From NCBI GenBank assembly GCA_013002105.1, contig JABDKS010000854.1, positions 1 to 19,875 of the forward strand: a stretch of DNA of 19,875 nucleotides. Direction: 5' to 3'. The stretch's first letter is position 1, and each line of letters begins with the position of its first letter. A program made the position numbers and the translations under genes. Shown here in pieces: positions 15,438 to 19,875 of the stretch. Below the pieces are notes generated by a model. The model worked only from the letters and a program-made list of their open reading frames with translations, searched no databases and was not told where the DNA came from. This DNA comes from Pirellulaceae bacterium. Its GTDB lineage: Bacteria; Planctomycetota; Planctomycetia; Pirellulales; Pirellulaceae.

Positions 15438-17264
15438 GTGGATCCTGCCCCAAATCGATGGCATCGCCTCCGCGCCACGGCGACCGTGTTCGCCTTCGTG
15501 CTGCTGGGCATCGACGGTACCATCGCTCAGGACCCAGATCAGAATCCAGTTCAGGACTCACGTCCAAAATCGCCCGGGCAGTCGTTGCGCCCGGCGACAT
15601 CACGCGGCGCGGTCGCCTCGCGTCCCAAGTCGGCCGAGCGAATCGAGCCGGTGCGACTTTACGTGGATGACGCGAATTCTCGGTTTGTTGATCAATTGGT
15701 GCCCGGTTCGCACGTCAAAGTGTTTATTCCCAGTCTGCCCTACATCTATACGTCACACGCGATCAACGGTGCCATGATTCGGCCGAGTGATAACGCGCAA
15801 GGCTGGGAGTACGACATGGCAGTGTCGCACGAGCAGATCGATGACACGACGTACGAGTTCAAGTTGCGCCAAGGCGTCCAGTTTCAAGATGGCACACCGT
15901 TTGACGCGGATGCCGTCGTAATGAACATGGAAGCGTTTAAAAAAGAGCCGTACATCTACAGCAAGATCGACAAGGTGTTCGATCGTTGCGAGAAAATCGA
16001 CGATTACACGGTCCGATTTTTTCTGACGGAAAAGTACGGATGCTTTATGAACGATGTGATTTGGTTGCAGTTCTATACCAAGGATTATCTGGACATCAAT
16101 GGTTGGAATGGCAAGCCGACCTGCCCCAATTTGTCAGCGCCCGGGCCGTATGGATTGGGTCCTTACATTTTGACCGAAGGCTATATCGAAGGCGATCGTC
16201 AGACGCCCAAAGCGGTGTTAAAAGCGAATCCCAACTACTGGGACAAGTCCTATCCCCGCGTGGAAACGATCACCGTGTTCACGGAACTCGACAGTACGGT
16301 GGCGAAAAATCAAGTCTTGGAAACCGAGGGTGAACTGGATATCGCTTTCATTCCTCCTCAATACAAAGTCGACACCATTCTGTCGCCATACGCAAAAGTC
16401 ATCACGTCCCCGTCGACCAACAACATCGCGATCCACCTGAATCTGATCAATGGAAATCCCAAGCTATTGAAGGTTGATGTCCGTCGCGCGCTCAATCAAG
16501 CAATCCAACAACGCAACCTTTGGCACTTTGTATTCGATCGCGAAGCCGATATGTCGCCAACCCAAGCTTCACCGCACTTTCCAGGGATGAAGAAGGTTAA
16601 CAAGTTGATCAAACCGTACTCCGATGTGGAGGATCCGTTCGATCCGGCCCAACGAGAGAGGTTGCGTGCGACGCTCGATGGATTACGGCTCAAGGTGTTG
16701 ACCCAAAATCGGTTCATGGCCATGTGGCGTGGGATCGAGACGCATTTGAAACATGTGGGTGTCACGTTAGAAATCGTCGAAGTTCCCAGCGAGAAAGAAA
16801 TATTCACGCCCCTGTTGTCGACGCATGAGGCGGAGAATGTCGAAGACTGGGATTTGCTGGTTTGGGGCAACGACGATTGGTTCTTTAATCATCCATTTAC
16901 GGTGTTCCTGGTCTACCGGACACACAACATTTGGAGCACGATCTTCCAAGATCAAGTCCTGGATGACTACATCGACGAGATGTTTCGGGCCAGCGTCGAT
17001 GATCCGGAATTCGACGACATCGTCTATCGCATCGTTCAGCATGTCTACGATCAAGCGTACATGATGTTTGTGCCAACGCCGTACAATGTATTTGCCGTGA
17101 ACAAGGAAGTCGGTTTTCAGCCGTACCGTATGGCATGTTTTCCACTTTGGAAGATTCAGATCACCGATCAACATTGGTCAGTTCGTGAAGGACCCTACCC
17201 GGAAGAACGAAAACGACCGTTGCGCATGAAGCGCATCGAGTTTGCAGAGGGTGATAGCCAATGA
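15438..17264 (+). CDS. Family 5 extracellular solute-binding protein (SBP_bac_5), chemoreceptor-linked
   Basis: A 608-residue periplasmic binding protein of the oligopeptide/dipeptide/nickel class. A signal peptide (hydrophobic [17 protein letters not shown], cut near A30; no lipobox) is followed by a Pro/Ser/Arg-rich linker to about residue 68 and the SBP_bac_5 fold. Family signatures: [20 protein letters not shown] (139-158), [30 protein letters not shown] and [15 protein letters not shown]. The start is a GTG at 15438 with only a weak purine stretch (GAGAGTAG) upstream. Its stop codon overlaps the ATG of the chemoreceptor gene (ATGA), so the two are translated together. No ABC permease or ATPase gene is next to it. 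This context suggests the loaded protein is read by the receptor; transport through genes elsewhere is equally possible. The ligand (peptide, opine or other) cannot be predicted. Confidence 0.92.
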   Translation: MDPAPNRWHRLRATATVFAFVLLGIDGTIAQDPDQNPVQDSRPKSPGQSLRPATSRGAVASRPKSAERIEPVRLYVDDANSRFVDQLVPGSHVKVFIPSLPYIYTSHAINGAMIRPSDNAQGWEYDMAVSHEQIDDTTYEFKLRQGVQFQDGTPFDADAVVMNMEAFKKEPYIYSKIDKVFDRCEKIDDYTVRFFLTEKYGCFMNDVIWLQFYTKDYLDINGWNGKPTCPNLSAPGPYGLGPYILTEGYIEGDRQTPKAVLKANPNYWDKSYPRVETITVFTELDSTVAKNQVLETEGELDIAFIPPQYKVDTILSPYAKVITSPSTNNIAIHLNLINGNPKLLKVDVRRALNQAIQQRNLWHFVFDREADMSPTQASPHFPGMKKVNKLIKPYSDVEDPFDPAQRERLRATLDGLRLKVLTQNRFMAMWRGIETHLKHVGVTLEIVEVPSEKEIFTPLLSTHEAENVEDWDLLVWGNDDWFFNHPFTVFLVYRTHNIWSTIFQDQVLDDYIDEMFRASVDDPEFDDIVYRIVQHVYDQAYMMFVPTPYNVFAVNKEVGFQPYRMACFPLWKIQITDQHWSVREGPYPEERKRPLRMKRIEFAEGDSQ

Positions 17265-19312
17265 AAAATCGCGGCTTACTAGTCAAGTTGTTGTTGCTGG
17301 TCGGAATGTCGGTCGCCGTCTGTTGCGCGGTCGGTCTGTTCGGGATCCAGAGTAACAACAAGATCTTTGAATCGGTTGGCAAGGTCAGCGAAACGGCGGA
17401 TCAGTTCCAGCGGGGCGCGCAACGGATTACCGACCCATTGACTAAATTGCGTCAGTTGACCTTGACCATGGTGATGGCTCCTAATATTGAGCTTCAAAAA
17501 GACATTAGCGTTCAGCAAAGAATGGTCACGGCGGAGTTGGATGAAACATTCGAGAGTTGGGACCTCGCCGATTCCAGTCCAGCCGAGCGTGATGCGTTTG
17601 AGCAATTGCGGGGTAGCTGGCGGGACTACCGCGAGATCAAAGACGCCACCGTCGACAAAGTGCTGCAGGGTTACCGAGAGGAAGCCTTTATCAATGCGAT
17701 CCAGTCAGAAAGCCAGCAGTTTCAGGTCGTCAACGATCGACTTCGGTCATGGCAGACGGCCATGATCGATAACGCCGATGCGGTCCGCGAGGACGCCAAG
17801 AACATCTCCGCGAATGCTTCGTGGGTATTTAGTATGGCGATCGTGATGGCGACCCTGCTGATCGGTGGATTTGGGATTATCACCATTCGCATGATCATTG
17901 GTCCGATCGAAACGCTCAAGAATACGGCTGCCAGGATTGCAAGTCGCACTTCGGTGGCAACGCTGGGCGAAGCATTGGATGAGCGGATCGATGTTTTCAG
18001 CGAAGATGAATTGGGCACCCTGGCGCAGTCGTTCAATCAAATGGTCGAAAATCTCCGCAATGCCATGGAGCATCTCGATGTCGCAGAGAAACGCACGCAA
18101 GCGATTTTGAATTCTACAGCGGACGGGATTTTGACGATTGATGATAAGGGAAAAATTCGGTCGCTCAATGCATCGGCCCAACGCTTATTGAAATACCCTG
18201 CATCCGAGATTAACGGGCAAAACATCACCAGCATTATTCCCCATTTCAAGCAGAACGGCCGTCGTGCGAAAGAATCATTGCGGGCGGGTGAATCTCGCCG
18301 CGTTGGTGGCCAAAGCGATGCTTTTGGAGTGGACAAACAAGGTCGGCATGTGCCGATTGAGCTTCGTGTCACCGAAATGGAGTTTTCTGGTGAGCGACTG
18401 TACATCGCGACCTTGCAGGATATCGCTCAGCGTCAGCAAGACGAACAGGAACGAAATAAATTCCTCTCGGTGATTCGCGAAACCGTAAACCACTTGTCGA
18501 TCGCAAGCGGACAGATCTCTGCCACCATGAAACAACAATCAGTCGGATCAGAGAAACAAGTTTCCGCCGTTACCGACACAATCCATTCGGTCGATGAAGC
18601 CTCACGCGCGACACATGAGTCGATGAAGTTGGCCAACGAAGTCGCTGAGTCGGCACGCCGGGCCGATGATGTTGGAAAATCCGGCCGTCGCGCGATCGAA
18701 GAAACACGGGTTTCGATGACAACCGTGCGGGCTCGTGTCGAATCGACCGCGGAGAGCATTCTATTACTGGCCGAACGGGCTCAAGCGATCGGCGAAATCA
18801 TCGCCACGGTCAACGAGATCGCTGATCAGTCGAATTTATTGGCGCTGAACGCCGCAATCGAAGCCTCACGTGCCGGCGAAGCGGGGAAAGGATTTGCGGT
18901 CGTCGCGGCGGAATTTAAATCGCTTGCCCAACAAGCACAAAAGTCGACCGCCGAGGTGCGTGTGATCCTGAATGAAATACAGCAGGCCACCAATGCCGCC
19001 GTTTTGGCCACCGAGCAAGGGACCGAGTCCGTGGGCGATGCCAACGAGGTGGTCGTCAAGGCCGAACAGACGATCGAAGAGTTGGGCAGCATGGTCAGCG
19101 AAGCGGCGCAAGCCGCCGCCCGTATCGTTGCCGCGTCGAATCAACAAGTGACCAGCATGAGTCAAATTACCGACGCCATGAGCGAAATTGATCGAACGGC
19201 CAAACAGACGCTTGTGGCAACAAGACAAACCACCAGTGCGGCCGAAGACTTGAATGATTTGGGCAGTCGGCTGAATGACTTGATGGCCGACGAAGCGCCC
19301 CACGAAACGTGA
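17261..19312 (+). CDS. Methyl-accepting chemotaxis protein with HAMP and PAS domains
   Basis: A 683-residue transmembrane chemoreceptor. TM1 is at about 7-29 ([20 protein letters not shown]), then a helical periplasmic sensor of about 155 residues like the four-helix-bundle class, TM2 at about 187-210, HAMP at 211-265 ([29 protein letters not shown]), a cytoplasmic PAS domain at about 275-390 ([20 protein letters not shown]), and the MA signalling hairpin at about 430-650. The tip, which contacts CheA and CheW, reads [20 protein letters not shown] (519-538) followed by [15 protein letters not shown]. There is no C-terminal NWETF-like CheR-docking pentapeptide. It should report to the flagellar motor or another CheA pathway through both an outside and an inside sensor. 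The ATG overlaps the solute-binding protein stop, and an AG-rich GAGGGTGA precedes it. Confidence 0.95.
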   Translation: MKNRGLLVKLLLLVGMSVAVCCAVGLFGIQSNNKIFESVGKVSETADQFQRGAQRITDPLTKLRQLTLTMVMAPNIELQKDISVQQRMVTAELDETFESWDLADSSPAERDAFEQLRGSWRDYREIKDATVDKVLQGYREEAFINAIQSESQQFQVVNDRLRSWQTAMIDNADAVREDAKNISANASWVFSMAIVMATLLIGGFGIITIRMIIGPIETLKNTAARIASRTSVATLGEALDERIDVFSEDELGTLAQSFNQMVENLRNAMEHLDVAEKRTQAILNSTADGILTIDDKGKIRSLNASAQRLLKYPASEINGQNITSIIPHFKQNGRRAKESLRAGESRRVGGQSDAFGVDKQGRHVPIELRVTEMEFSGERLYIATLQDIAQRQQDEQERNKFLSVIRETVNHLSIASGQISATMKQQSVGSEKQVSAVTDTIHSVDEASRATHESMKLANEVAESARRADDVGKSGRRAIEETRVSMTTVRARVESTAESILLLAERAQAIGEIIATVNEIADQSNLLALNAAIEASRAGEAGKGFAVVAAEFKSLAQQAQKSTAEVRVILNEIQQATNAAVLATEQGTESVGDANEVVVKAEQTIEELGSMVSEAAQAAARIVAASNQQVTSMSQITDAMSEIDRTAKQTLVATRQTTSAAEDLNDLGSRLNDLMADEAPHET

Positions 19313-19346
19313 TGCTTTGCTTGGAGTGGGTGTTTGGTGTTGCCTG

Positions 19347-19875
19347 TTAGTCGACCGGTTTCACCGGCGAAACGAAGTCCGACGGCTTCAACGCCAATAC
19401 CGAGCACTCGATCGTGTTGAGAATCTGCTCTGCCGTGTTGCCCATCACGATTCCCGAGAGACCGGATCGAGCGATCGTGCCCATGACGACCAAATCGACA
19501 TCGTTGCGACCGATGAAGTCGGTGATCGATTGAGGTGCCTCGCCATAGAGCAGATGAATATTGCTGTCGCTGACGTCACTGCCATGCGGTTTCAGAAAGT
19601 TACTCAACAGCATTGAAACCTGCTCCCGGTTCGCAGTTTCGATTTCAGCAAACGCTTCCGGAGCCATTCGGTGGCGAAGCATTTGCGAATTCCAAATCGA
19701 CCACGCATGGATGATCGAAAAGAACCCGCCGTGATAGTGGCTCATGTTCTTGGCCAATTCGAAAACGGTATTATTGAGTTCCACGTCCCGCGGGTCCTCC
19801 GTCGACGTATCGACGCATCCGACGACATGCTGAAATTTGGCTCTCGTGGGTGAAATCAGCAACAATGCGCAGGGG
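19347..19875 (-). CDS. UspE-like tandem universal stress protein, C-terminal part (truncated by the right window edge)
   Basis: The minus-strand frame enters from the right edge and ends at the stop at 19347. The first visible residues, PCALLLISPT, look like the last strand of a preceding Usp domain, and a complete second Usp domain follows (FQHVVGCVDTSTEDPRDVEL to ECSVLALKP). This two-domain layout is that of UspE. The loop LDLVVMGTIARSGLSGIVMG resembles the UspE/non-ATP-binding version: the second glycine of the G-2x-G-9x-G(S/T) motif is Ala and the last is GN rather than GS. The tail SDFVSPVKPVD also fits UspE. Such proteins protect cells under stress by unclear means in the cytoplasm. An internal TTG at 19865 could be read as a start, but the frame is open to the edge and the protein is clearly longer. 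It converges on the chemoreceptor gene with 34 bases between. Confidence 0.85.
   Translation of the reverse strand, partial: PCALLLISPTRAKFQHVVGCVDTSTEDPRDVELNNTVFELAKNMSHYHGGFFSIIHAWSIWNSQMLRHRMAPEAFAEIETANREQVSMLLSNFLKPHGSDVSDSNIHLLYGEAPQSITDFIGRNDVDLVVMGTIARSGLSGIVMGNTAEQILNTIECSVLALKPSDFVSPVKPVD

Noticed and set aside
16767..17174. A 135-codon minus-strand open frame within the solute-binding protein gene
   Set aside because: Antisense shadow of a strongly supported coding region.

Overview
The window looks like chromosomal DNA from a planctomycete, most likely a Rhodopirellula/Pirellulaceae relative. This is inferred from recurring protein styles: a short protein opening with a PPPPNPYQAP-type N-terminus, a 'SLRDLLMLVAMVAL' membrane anchor, a c556-like cytochrome of a type I associate with planctomycetes, and a PAS-like protein ending in paired cysteines. 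Shine-Dalgarno sites are scarce, TTG and GTG starts are used, and genes are mostly single or in pairs on both strands. No rRNA, tRNA, CRISPR array, insertion sequence or phage gene was seen. It reads as ordinary core/accessory chromosome.

Layout, left to right. (1) 1-658, minus: the N-terminal part of a family 4 glycosyltransferase running off the left edge. (2) 962-3994, plus: leuB (TTG start), then a CdsA/YnbB-like phosphatidate cytidylyltransferase and a TatD-family metal-dependent hydrolase 12 nt apart. (3) 4023-5094: a MazG-like nucleotide pyrophosphohydrolase (minus) divergent from a membrane-anchored protein of unknown function (plus). (4) 5194-6627, plus: a CrtI/retinol-saturase-type FAD oxidoreductase. 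(5) 6672-7539, minus: a c556-like cytochrome overlapping a group I truncated hemoglobin by 8 bp. (6) 7971-9075, plus: a fumarylacetoacetate hydrolase-family enzyme and a 67-residue membrane protein. (7) 9213-10697, minus: glpK. (8) 10926-11525, plus: an exported tyrosine-phosphatase-like gene broken by an in-frame TGA just before its catalytic loop. (9) 11478-13610, minus: an exported two-HKD phospholipase D-family protein and a PAS-like protein with a Cys4 tail, separated by a strong hairpin. (10) 13838-19312: a beta-barrel outer-membrane protein (minus) divergent from a translationally coupled pair, a family 5 periplasmic solute-binding protein and a HAMP-PAS chemoreceptor (plus). (11) 19347 to the right edge, minus: the C-terminal part of a UspE-like tandem universal stress protein.

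Three groups invite functional interpretation. The solute-binding protein and chemoreceptor share an ATGA overlap and no transporter permease or ATPase lies beside them in the window, which suggests the binding protein feeds a chemotaxis signal. The divergent outer-membrane protein could be the entry route. The cytochrome and trHb pair resembles a nitric-oxide/oxygen handling unit with one half outside and one half inside the cytoplasmic membrane. The phosphatase with the internal TGA is either a very young pseudogene, a sequencing error, or a recoded gene; its reading frame is intact on both sides.
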